Source: Nostoc linckia z4
GTDB taxonomy: Bacteria > Cyanobacteriota > Cyanobacteriia > Cyanobacteriales > Nostocaceae
Reading direction: 5' to 3'
Assembly: GCF_002608075.1 (NCBI RefSeq)
Contig: NZ_LAHA01000049.1
Coordinates: 1-57,917 of the forward strand
DNA: 57,917 bases
This document shows positions 1 through 6,836 of the stretch, in pieces. How positions within the stretch are numbered: the first letter of the stretch is position 1; every line of letters starts with the position of its first letter. The notes under the pieces are model-generated. The model had not been told where the DNA came from and made no database searches. It saw nothing but the letters and a program-made list of their open reading frames with translations. The position numbers were made by a program, and so were the translations under genes.

Positions 1-231
1 TCCTAATAATACTTGTTGAGCGACTTTCGCTGGTATTGCAAGATATGGTTCTGTAGATTTTAATTGTTTAGCTAAACAATTGTAATCGAGATATTTTTGC
101 TCCCAAATAAAGCTTTGACGGATGTGGAAGTTAGCGTAATTGTAGAGGTTTTTGGCTGCAAAACATAACTGATCTATCTCCTGATAGTGGGGATGATTTT
201 GTTGAATGATATGCCGTTCGACCAACTGCAT
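1..231 (-). CDS. tnpB: IS200/IS605-family TnpB (OrfB) transposase, N-terminal part, cut by window edge
   Basis: The minus-strand reading frame starts at an ATG at 231 and runs open to the window edge, giving 77 residues that begin MQLVERHIIQQNHPHYQEID and continue with CFAAKNLYNYANFHIRQSFI. This matches the N-terminus of TnpB proteins of IS200/IS605 (IS1341-like) elements, RNA-guided nucleases encoded by transposons. The catalytic RuvC-like part would lie outside the window, so intactness cannot be judged. Its upstream side faces a dehydrogenase gene that ends abruptly at 416, which suggests that the element's left end lies between 231 and about 416. Family assignment is from recognised sequence; the element boundary is inference. 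Confidence 0.8.
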   Translation of the reverse strand, partial: MQLVERHIIQQNHPHYQEIDQLCFAAKNLYNYANFHIRQSFIWEQKYLDYNCLAKQLKSTEPYLAIPAKVAQQVLLG

Positions 232-415
232 AGACTAGCTGACCAAAATTACATGATATCTGCTCATATATACTAACTCACATTTCTCCAGACTCCAGTC
301 AATAAATTTATGCTAATTCTCTGAAGTTAGGTGTGCTAATTTCCTATTTATTAGCTGCCTAACAGCTGATGAATGACAATTTATGACTAGATTTGTCTAC
401 ATATTGGGCGAAGTT

Positions 416-883
416 TTACAATACCAGATTTTGGACTGGTTGTTTGGTTGAGGTTGAGGTGATGGTCAGAATCGCTGGTGCGCTGGATTGACGCAAGTGA
501 GGTAAAGCATACTTCACCAAGCGGACTGCACTCAGCAAAGTCAAGTTCAGGGAAGTTTCCCAGGTTGCTAAATCGATATCATCAAAAGTACCGGCGGGCG
601 GCCCTCCAGCGTTGGTAACTAGGATATCCAAGCCGCCAAATTTTTCCACTGTGGTATTAATTACCCGTTCAATATCGGCTTGACTGGTAACATCTGCACG
701 TATAGATAGCACTTCGGCATCTGTTTCGCTAGTAATGTCCGCAGCAACTTTGTCAATTAATTCACTACGAGCGCAGATAGCGACCTTTGCACCCTCACGG
801 GCAAATTGCCTTGCTGTAGCTTTACCCAAACCTTTACTAGCAGCTGTTACTAAGGCGACTTTGCCACAAAGTTGCAAATCCAT
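416..883 (-). pseudogene. Truncated short-chain dehydrogenase/reductase (SDR), 3' half missing
   Basis: The 155-residue product has the SDR beginning: a cofactor-binding loop TAASKGLGKATA near residue 14, the acidic DV segment of the adenine pocket, NAGG near residue 91, and the strand with the catalytic serine (ITSTSTK). It then stops after QNLVL. Normal SDRs have about 250-260 residues, with the catalytic YxxxK just after this point, so the Tyr/Lys pair is absent and the enzyme should be inactive. Codons match an SDR up to the last residue and then become unrelated sequence with an immediate TAA, which points to an insertion or deletion at about 416. The neighbouring tnpB gene is the likely agent. 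It follows the organosulfur genes on the same strand and may once have belonged to that set. Confidence 0.85.
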
Positions 884-1084
884 AATTTTGGTGTTTATTG
901 AATAGAACTCAGAAGCCAGAATTCAGAACTCAGAATGAATAATGTACAGATAGCAGATGAATTGGGGTTTAGAATCAGAAAAACTTTCGCTTTCAGCGTC
1001 TTCTAGAGAAACAACTTTGTCAAAAAATACATATTCATCTAGAGACTTATTCTAAACTCCTGAATTCTCAATTCTGACTCCTTC

Positions 1085-1906
1085 TCATAGTAACTTGAAG
1101 CCCAGGTTATTGAGAACTTGCCGCAAGCGATCGCGTCCTCTCAATGATTCAACAGTGGCAATGCGTTGGGCTGAATGTTCTGACCAATCACCAGCAACAT
1201 TCATTTGTTGTTCAGTATAGAACTCTTTGATGATGTTGTTGTAATGGGCGATCGCTTCATCTTGTTCAGCCAATTTATAGGTTTCCCGGTGCAACACCGC
1301 CGATTGTGGTAACCGTGGCTTAATTGCAGCATTCACTTCTGGATTCGGATAGCCCACACACAACCCGAACACAGCATACACAGAAGCAGGTAAATTTAGG
1401 ATTGCTGCTACTTCTTCTGGACGGTTGCGGATTCCACCGATATATACTGTTCCCAAACCCAGAGACTCAGCTGCTATTGTGGCATTTTGCGCCGCCAATG
1501 TGGCATCAACCGTTGCCATAACAAACATTTCCAAATATTCCAAACCATCATGGGATATACCGCGACTGTCAGCAACGTAAGCCAGACGCGCTAAATCTGC
1601 TAACCACACCAAGAATAAAGGCGCTTGGCGGATGTGTGCTTGACTTCCCGCCAGCTTTGATAACTCATCTTTGCGTTCTTGGCTTTCCACTGCTACCACA
1701 CTCCAGGTTTGCAGATTTGAGGAAGTAGATGCAGATTGAGCAGCTGCAACTAGCAACTCCAGAGTTCCGGGTGGTAAAGGATCGGATAAATAAGCACGAA
1801 TCGAACGGTGAGATAGTAGTGATGTCAGAGAATCATTCCATTCAATTTCGGGATTGAAAGGAATTTCACCGTAACGCGATCGCAATAGTTCTGTAGGATT
1901 GGTCAT
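1085..1906 (-). CDS. NfsA-like NAD(P)H-dependent flavin oxidoreductase (nitroreductase family)
   Basis: From the ATG at 1906 (MTNPTELLRSRYG) the protein has 273 residues, the normal size for NfsA/FRP-type nitroreductases. The frame stays open 18 codons further upstream, but that stretch is low-complexity repeat, so I prefer the internal start. Visible family features are the FMN-phosphate-binding start HRSIRAYLSDPLPPG, the segment QSASTSSNLQTWSVVAV, and the glycine-rich GLGTVYIGGIRNRPEEV, followed by GLCVGYP. Such enzymes reduce flavins, quinones or nitro compounds with NADPH. Downstream of a sulfonate-binding protein, a role in supplying reduced flavin for organosulfur oxidation is possible, but this is inferred only from context. 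Confidence 0.85.
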   Translation of the reverse strand: MTNPTELLRSRYGEIPFNPEIEWNDSLTSLLSHRSIRAYLSDPLPPGTLELLVAAAQSASTSSNLQTWSVVAVESQERKDELSKLAGSQAHIRQAPLFLVWLADLARLAYVADSRGISHDGLEYLEMFVMATVDATLAAQNATIAAESLGLGTVYIGGIRNRPEEVAAILNLPASVYAVFGLCVGYPNPEVNAAIKPRLPQSAVLHRETYKLAEQDEAIAHYNNIIKEFYTEQQMNVAGDWSEHSAQRIATVESLRGRDRLRQVLNNLGFKLL

Positions 1907-1959
1907 AATTAATTTCCGGTTCAAGATTTTAAAAGGCAACAGGTAACAGGCAATAGGCA

Positions 1960-2186
1960 ATGGGCTTGAAAGTCTTTTGGTCTCAGGCTTTTACCATCAG
2001 TTTATGTCCTAGCCCAGCCCGCAACTGCTAATAGAAGTTAGATTTTTTCAAAATTCAGAATTCTGACTCCTGACTCCTGAATTCTGACTCCTGAATTCTG
2101 ACTCCTGAATTCTGACTCCTGAATTCTGAATTCTGACTCCTGAATTCTGACTCCTGACTCCTGAATTCTGACTCCTGAATTCTAGA
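1960..2186. repeat. Short tandem repeat tract (CTGAATTCTGACTC-type)
   Basis: After an AGGCAACAGGTAACAGG-like stretch, the segment from about 2050 to 2184 is an irregular run of the unit CTGAATTCTGACTC and its shortened forms. It abuts the stop codon of the sulfonate-binding protein gene. The same unit appears at 1065-1082 and, in the other orientation, at 32425-32460 and 32611-32730. It is a typical short repetitive sequence of Nostoc-like genomes with no coding role seen here. Confidence 0.9.
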
Positions 2187-3305
2187 TTATACTTTTGGTG
2201 AAAACGCAGCGTATTGTTCTTTTGTTAATACTGCATCTCTAACATTCACCTGTTTGGGAATCAATTTTAGCTGATAATATGTATCAGCTACTTGTTGTTG
2301 CAAATTTACCAACTCATCATTAATTGGTACAATCCCAAACGTCCGTCTATTAGTAGCTTTTCTCATGGTTTCTATGTTAATTCCTAACACAGATGACAGA
2401 GTTTGTGCTACTTCTTCTCGATTCTGTTTAGCCCATTCTTCTAGTTGTTGAATTTCCTCTAGAACTGCCTTGACAATTTGAGAATTTTCTGTTACAAATT
2501 TTCGAGTTGTTAAATAATATCCCCCCTGTTTATTAATTCCTGTGCCATCAATTAGGACTCTAGCTTTAGTTGCTTCTTGGGCAGCTGCATAGAAGGGATC
2601 CCAAATTACCCAAGCATCTACACTACCTTTAACAAATGCAGCGCGGGCATCAGCTGGCGGCAAATATTTAGGCTCAATTTCACTATATTTGACTCCATAT
2701 TTTTCTAAAGCTTGGACTAACAACAAGTGAGCGCTAGAGCCTTTTTGAAAAGCAATTTTTTTGCCTTTGAGGTCAGTGACTTTTTGAATTGCAGAATTCT
2801 GGGGAACAAGAATTGCTGAGCCAGCAGGGCTAGCAGCAATACCAGCTATATAAGTTAATGATGCTCCTGCTGCTTGAGCAAATATTGGTGGTGATTCTCC
2901 GACATGTCCAAAGTCAATACTACCCACATTCATCGCTTCTAGCATTTGCGGCCCGGCAGGAAATTCAATCCATTCCACAGATATACCATCTGGTGATAAC
3001 CGCTTTTCTAAGACACCCTTATTTTTCAACAAAATATTCGATTTTTGATATCCAAATCGCACTAATGTTGCTTTGCTAGAAGCAGAATTGGCCACAGATG
3101 TAGCACTAGGATTAGGAGAATTAACAGTCGATGTTGACGAACAAGCAGCAAATAGCAAGCTCAAACAAACACCAGTAACAAAAGCCCCCGCTATTGGTAA
3201 AAAAGAGAATAATTTATTTTGGTTGCTAAATAAATTCCTGATTGCGATCGAGGACATCCACTTGGCAAATAAGCGGCGAAAGATATGGCTAACCATTAAA
3301 ATCAT
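2187..3305 (-). CDS. Aliphatic sulfonate ABC transporter substrate-binding lipoprotein (SsuA-like)
   Basis: The protein has 372 residues. A basic N-terminus is followed by a hydrophobic stretch (residues 37-54) and a lipobox-like LFAAC with Cys55, so it is probably a membrane-anchored periplasmic lipoprotein. After a Ser/Thr/Pro linker come SsuA/NMT1 features: FGYQKSNILLKNKGVLEKRL at about 84, GSIDFGHVGESPPIFAQAAG at about 127-146, and GSVDAWVIWDPF at about 228. The IDFGxxGExPPIFAQAAG region is typical of sulfonate and taurine binders. No permease or ATPase gene is adjacent, so these would be encoded elsewhere. Met4 or Met17 are alternative starts. With the cupin dioxygenase and aldolase upstream on the same strand it fits an organosulfur utilisation set. 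Confidence 0.85.
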   Translation of the reverse strand: MILMVSHIFRRLFAKWMSSIAIRNLFSNQNKLFSFLPIAGAFVTGVCLSLLFAACSSTSTVNSPNPSATSVANSASSKATLVRFGYQKSNILLKNKGVLEKRLSPDGISVEWIEFPAGPQMLEAMNVGSIDFGHVGESPPIFAQAAGASLTYIAGIAASPAGSAILVPQNSAIQKVTDLKGKKIAFQKGSSAHLLLVQALEKYGVKYSEIEPKYLPPADARAAFVKGSVDAWVIWDPFYAAAQEATKARVLIDGTGINKQGGYYLTTRKFVTENSQIVKAVLEEIQQLEEWAKQNREEVAQTLSSVLGINIETMRKATNRRTFGIVPINDELVNLQQQVADTYYQLKLIPKQVNVRDAVLTKEQYAAFSPKV

Positions 3306-3339
3306 TCCTTGGAACTATATTTATACTATATATCTATAG

Positions 3340-3457
3340 GTTTGCCGTAGTATAAGTCAATGGGTATGGGCAATGGGCAATGGGCATTAGCCATTGGTAA
3401 TTAGTTTTGTATCAATGACTAATGACTAATGACTAATAACTAATGACTAATGACTAA
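3340..3457. repeat. Intergenic repeats: GGGCAATG heptamers plus AATGACT tandem repeats
   Basis: The gap between the sulfonate-binding protein and the aldolase contains ATGGGCAATGGGC-type units followed by about six copies of the heptamer AATGACT/AATAACT. The last copy (GACTAATCC) runs directly into the aldolase stop codon. The same two families recur at 12830-12855, 12975-13026 and 41998-42045. Confidence 0.9.
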
Positions 3458-4215
3458 TCCAGGAAATCAGGTTCGTCACGGACAATCCTTTCGTAAAGTG
3501 GCTGGAAGCTGAACCACCCACTTTTAGGCGCTCCCACTTGACTATGTGTTAAACGGGCTGTTTCGTGTTTGATGGTGTTAGGTCTACCTGCGGCTTCTGC
3601 CAATAGTTGCGCTTGGCACGATCGCTCCAGACTAATGTACCAAAAAGCAGCTTCATCCACTGTATGTCCCACAGTTAAAATGCCGTGGTTACGGAGAATT
3701 ATCGCTTTAGTTTCACCCAAAGCCTCCGCCAGTCGTTTGCCTTCAGATGTATCTAATACGACACCTGTATAATCTTCAAACAATGCATGGTCTTCGTAAA
3801 AAGCACAAGAATCTTGAGTCAAGGGGTCAAGCAGACGACCTAAACTCGACCAAGCTTTGCCATAAATTGAATGGGCGTGTGCAGCTGCAACTATGTCAGG
3901 TCGAGCTTCATGGATTTGAGAATGGATGGCGAAAGCAGCTTGATTTACTTGAGCATCTCCTTTGACCACCTCACCGTTTTTATTCACCAAAATCAGGTCA
4001 GAAACTCGGATATGACCAAAGTATACTCCTAGTGGATTCACCCAAAAATGGTCTGGAAACTCAGGATCGCGGGCTGTAATATGCCCTGCTATACCTTCGC
4101 TGAAGCCAAAGCGACCAAATAGGCGAAAAGCAGCAGCTAGGCGTTGTTTGCGGTGCAGGCGTTCATCTTCTACTCGCTCGAATACAGGGGGTTGCGGTCT
4201 TTCAAACTTGGGCAT
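3454..4215 (-). CDS. Class II aldolase/adducin family protein
   Basis: Starting at the ATG at 4215 (MPKFERPQPP), the protein has 253 residues, the usual length. This start has a strong purine-rich ribosome site (GAGGAGGAGG) some ten bases upstream. The longer frame to 4326 would place 37 low-quality residues inside the preceding gene. The zinc-binding HxH of the fold appears in VAAAHAHSIYG, and the second metal site in ILRNHGILTVG. Members are zinc-dependent aldolases, dehydratases or epimerases acting on sugar phosphates or small hydroxy acids. The substrate cannot be read from sequence. The start codon lies within the 3' end of the cupin gene (14-base overlap), so the two are very likely cotranscribed and translationally coupled. 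Confidence 0.9.
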   Translation of the reverse strand: MPKFERPQPPVFERVEDERLHRKQRLAAAFRLFGRFGFSEGIAGHITARDPEFPDHFWVNPLGVYFGHIRVSDLILVNKNGEVVKGDAQVNQAAFAIHSQIHEARPDIVAAAHAHSIYGKAWSSLGRLLDPLTQDSCAFYEDHALFEDYTGVVLDTSEGKRLAEALGETKAIILRNHGILTVGHTVDEAAFWYISLERSCQAQLLAEAAGRPNTIKHETARLTHSQVGAPKSGWFSFQPLYERIVRDEPDFLD

Positions 4216-4873
4216 GTTGTTTTTCCTCCTCCTCTTTGCAGGGAGCATTAGAATATCCAGAGCGAAAAGATTTAACGCTGTGAGATTCGGGAATGAATTG
4301 GTGACGCCAGATGCAACCAGTATCATTACCTAAAAGATGGATGGATACAGATTCGCTCTCGGATGTGGTTTTGACGGCGTGGATATCACCATCTGGAGGT
4401 AGGAGGCGGTAAATATCCCCCCTTTGGAGCGATCGCACTTCAGTTATTTCTAAGTGTGCGTGTTCTGCGGCATTGCCGCTATCTACACGCCGATAGACTG
4501 TTTCTTCTTGATTACCTTTATATAAACCAATCAATCCCCAAGCTAAATGGTCGTGGACTGGAGTGGTGGAACCAGGGGGAATCACCAAGCTAAACACTGA
4601 TAAAGAACGGTCTTTAGCCCGATAAAGTAGCCATTGGCCAATACCACCGCCCATTTTGCTTTCAGGGTTAACTTGGGCAAACTTTTCGGGTAACCATTGC
4701 TGTTGGGCAAGTAGCTCTTGAAAATAAGGTTCTAATTTAGCTAGCTGTTGTGTGCGATTTTCACTAGCACTATCAGTTATTTCACGTACTGTTGCTACAA
4801 AAGCTCGCAACTCTTGGCTTTCTATAAACCATTGGTCTTCAGGTAATGGTTCTAAAATAGTATCATTCGTCAT
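4202..4873 (-). CDS. Cysteine-dioxygenase-like cupin metalloenzyme
   Basis: The 223-residue protein belongs to the thiol dioxygenase (CDO/3-mercaptopropionate dioxygenase-like) cupin group. The first metal-binding motif is seen at about residue 108 (PVHDHLAWGLIGLYKGNQEE), and a later histidine at about 163 (DGDIHAVKT) supplies the third ligand. Members use Fe(II) and O2 to oxidise small thiols to sulfinates. The region is preceded by a helical N-terminal segment, as in related bacterial proteins. It is the first gene of a minus-strand series with the aldolase (14-base overlap), the sulfonate-binding protein and the flavin reductase, which supports a role in organosulfur metabolism. The exact thiol substrate is unknown. 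The C-terminus ends in an acidic/lysine stretch that also encodes the ribosome site of the next gene. Confidence 0.8.
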   Translation of the reverse strand: MTNDTILEPLPEDQWFIESQELRAFVATVREITDSASENRTQQLAKLEPYFQELLAQQQWLPEKFAQVNPESKMGGGIGQWLLYRAKDRSLSVFSLVIPPGSTTPVHDHLAWGLIGLYKGNQEETVYRRVDSGNAAEHAHLEITEVRSLQRGDIYRLLPPDGDIHAVKTTSESESVSIHLLGNDTGCIWRHQFIPESHSVKSFRSGYSNAPCKEEEEKQHAQV

Positions 4874-5061
4874 TTATATTCCTCATTAATCTAAGTAAGT
4901 CGGCGTAAATATTCCTCGTAACTTAGTTAATCTTTATTTAAATACTTTCGTTTTATTGTGCCAACCTACTGGCTAAGTTTTTTATCTTTGGCGATCGCAC
5001 TACTGTAAAACTCCTATTTGATTCAGCAAAAAACCCCATACAATTTAAAAAGGCAGATTCC

Positions 5062-5283
5062 CTAGTTCCCAGTTTCTATTTCCTTTTTAATTTTGACATC
5101 GGGGTGAATTTTGAACCCCAGTTGCTCAAGTTTTAAATGAGAAAACGACTCCTTGAGAATGATAGTAAACGGATATCGCTGGAATACAGTAGCCTTACCT
5201 TGTGATAATAGTAACCTAGCACGGCTGATACGTACTGGGTATAACGGTTGTTGATTGGCATCGAGAATTAAAACTTTGCTCAT
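5062..5283 (-). pseudogene. IscB N-terminal (RRXRR/PLMP domain) remnant
   Basis: The 73-residue frame begins MSKVLILDANQQPLYPVRIS and continues ARLLLSQGKATVFQRYPFTI. This is the N-terminal PLMP/RRXRR domain of IscB, the transposon-encoded RNA-guided nuclease related to Cas9. In IscB this is followed by a KIDPGSKTTG segment that starts the RuvC part. Here it reads FKIHPDVKIKKEIE and stops at residue 73. RuvC, bridge helix and HNH parts are all missing, and nothing resembling them is found in the 190 bases downstream. It is therefore a decayed fragment. Expression as a small protein cannot be excluded but is unlikely to have nuclease function. Confidence 0.75.
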
Positions 5284-5650
5284 GTATTAAATTCCTGACA
5301 AAATTAAACTTGAATCATCTGATTGTGCCAATGGAAATCACAAGGAACTTCAAGAAATAAATTACTGCTTAAAGGGTTGACTGTGAACTGTCAACAGCAA
5401 ACAACACCAATAGCATATTTTTTACTTGGAAGTTACCAACTGTTGTATGACTCCTTTGATGAAACACAGAATAATCATGAGAGTGTAGAATCAAACCCCA
5501 GTACTCTCACGTTTATTGCCCATTCAGCTGTAGTATTACTTTTAAAGTACGGTAATTCGGTCGATTAAGTGTATAATTACTAAAAACAGAAATTATCACA
5601 TACAAATTCAAAAAGCAAGTCCTCTTTGGATTGGCTAACATAGCGATCGA
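5284..5650. other. Gene-free interval with a MITE-like element and a small hairpin
   Basis: No convincing gene is seen. The interval holds one copy of the MITE-like family (5342-5436, described separately). It also holds a small inverted repeat, GAGAGT at 5479-5484 with ACTCTC at 5503-5508. In intact loci the guide RNA of IscB elements is encoded upstream of iscB, i.e. here. I cannot identify it with confidence because the element has decayed. Confidence 0.5.
5342..5436 (+). repeat. MITE-like element, copy 1
   Basis: The left end GGAACTTCAAGAAATAAATT and right end TTTTTTACTTGGAAGTTACC match the termini of copies at 19644-19795 and 57785-57888. The interior carries the GTTGACTGT...CTGTCAACAG inverted repeat typical of the family. 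It lies between the IscB remnant and the lysR gene. Confidence 0.7.
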
Positions 5651-6565
5651 TTATTTTTGTATTTGGAAGTCCCTACTGGGTTGACAAACATCAAGACAAG
5701 CTTGCACAAAATTATCAACTACACTGTTTGCAGAATCTCGCCGCCAAGCCACAGCTAACACACTGGGGGTGATATCCCGAACAGGACGAAAAGTTTGTCC
5801 AGACAACGCATAAATTTGTGTAGTGGTTTCCGAGACTAGTGCTATTCCTTGACCATTAATCACCGCTTCCATTGCTTCATTGGTGTTGTTTACTTCCGTA
5901 CCATACACAATTGGATGGCCGTCACGTTCGTTTTTTGCTAGCCAATGATCTCGCCAGATTCCGGCTTCGGTAGGTACTGTAATAAACGGTTCATTAACCA
6001 AATCTGCTATCTGCAAAACTTCCTCCTGCGCGAGGGGATGGTCGGATGATAAAGCAACCCATCTTGGTTCAACTAATAGAATTTCAGTGAATAATTTTTC
6101 TTGTTTGGGAACCGGTAGACGTAATAAAGCAACATCAGTATTGCCAGAGAGTAGTCCAGCTGTAGGATCTGAGAACTCAAAAAAGCGAATTGCTACCCTC
6201 CATCCTGGTTGTAGCTCTTGAAACCGTGAAAGAATGGATTTCGTTAATTCGCTACCAATCCTGCAAATAAAACCAACGCGTAATGTCTGCGTTTCCCTTG
6301 CTGCTGCTTCTCGCAGGGTTAACAAAGTAAACTGCCAATCCTCAATCAGTCCTTGAGCCAGAGGCAAAAGTGTTTCACCGGCAGCAGTTAGCTTCACCTC
6401 TCGACTATTACGGCGTAGTAATTCAATGCCCAATTCTCGCTCTAGTTGGCGAATTTGTTTAGATAATGCTGGTTGTGAAATATATAACTGCTCAGCAGCA
6501 CGGGTGAAGTTCAACTCTTGTGCCACCGCAACAAAGTAACGAAGCAAGCGTAAGTCTGCATCCAT
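5651..6565 (-). CDS. LysR-family transcriptional regulator
   Basis: The 304-residue protein has the N-terminal winged helix-turn-helix of LysR regulators (LRYFVAVAQELNFTRAAEQL, then YISQPALSKQIRQLERELG; residues 7-50) and a two-lobed effector-binding domain from about residue 90. It lies back to back with the RND efflux gene starting at 6837, the usual arrangement of a LysR protein controlling its divergent neighbour, so it probably regulates that pump. The inducer is unknown. The shared upstream region (6566-6836) is largely filled by short repeats, leaving little room for an ordinary operator. The last nine or so codons and the TAA coincide with a fragment of the MITE-like element's end (5651-5675), so the C-terminus has probably been altered. 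Confidence 0.9.
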   Translation of the reverse strand: MDADLRLLRYFVAVAQELNFTRAAEQLYISQPALSKQIRQLERELGIELLRRNSREVKLTAAGETLLPLAQGLIEDWQFTLLTLREAAARETQTLRVGFICRIGSELTKSILSRFQELQPGWRVAIRFFEFSDPTAGLLSGNTDVALLRLPVPKQEKLFTEILLVEPRWVALSSDHPLAQEEVLQIADLVNEPFITVPTEAGIWRDHWLAKNERDGHPIVYGTEVNNTNEAMEAVINGQGIALVSETTTQIYALSGQTFRPVRDITPSVLAVAWRRDSANSVVDNFVQACLDVCQPSRDFQIQK

Positions 6566-6654
6566 GCTGTATTAGTAGTTTTTATCTATTCTTTTTGGTT
6601 ATAGCAGTATATCTTGGACTTTTGAGGCAGTATGCGATAAAAATTTCTAATGGG

Positions 6655-6830
6655 CATTAAAGATTGGGCATAGGGCATTAGGAGATATGGGGAAGGGAAG
6701 GTAGACAAGGGGGACAAGGCAGACAAGGGAGAAAAATTCCTACCTTGTCTCCCCCCTCTCCCTTGTCTCCCTCTCTCCCTTGTCTCTCCCCTCTCCCAAT
6801 CCCCCATGGCCCATGCCCCATGCCCAACCC
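6655..6830. repeat. Short repeats filling the lysR-RND divergent region
   Basis: The stretch contains GGGCATTAGG/GGGCATAGGGC units, several AGACAAGGGAGA units with their complements, and a CCCATGGCCCATGCCCCATG run. The last stops only a few bases before the RND start codon at 6837. Opposite-strand complementarity (GGGAGACAAGG versus CCTTGTCTCCC) could form a long hairpin. Confidence 0.85.
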
Positions 6831-6836
6831 TAGCTT

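Noticed and set aside
5323..5568. 81-residue plus-strand frame
   Set aside because: It runs across the MITE-like copy 1; no recognisable domain and no ribosome site.
6586..6807. 73-residue frame upstream of lysR
   Set aside because: Low-complexity translation of the AGACAAGG repeat tract.
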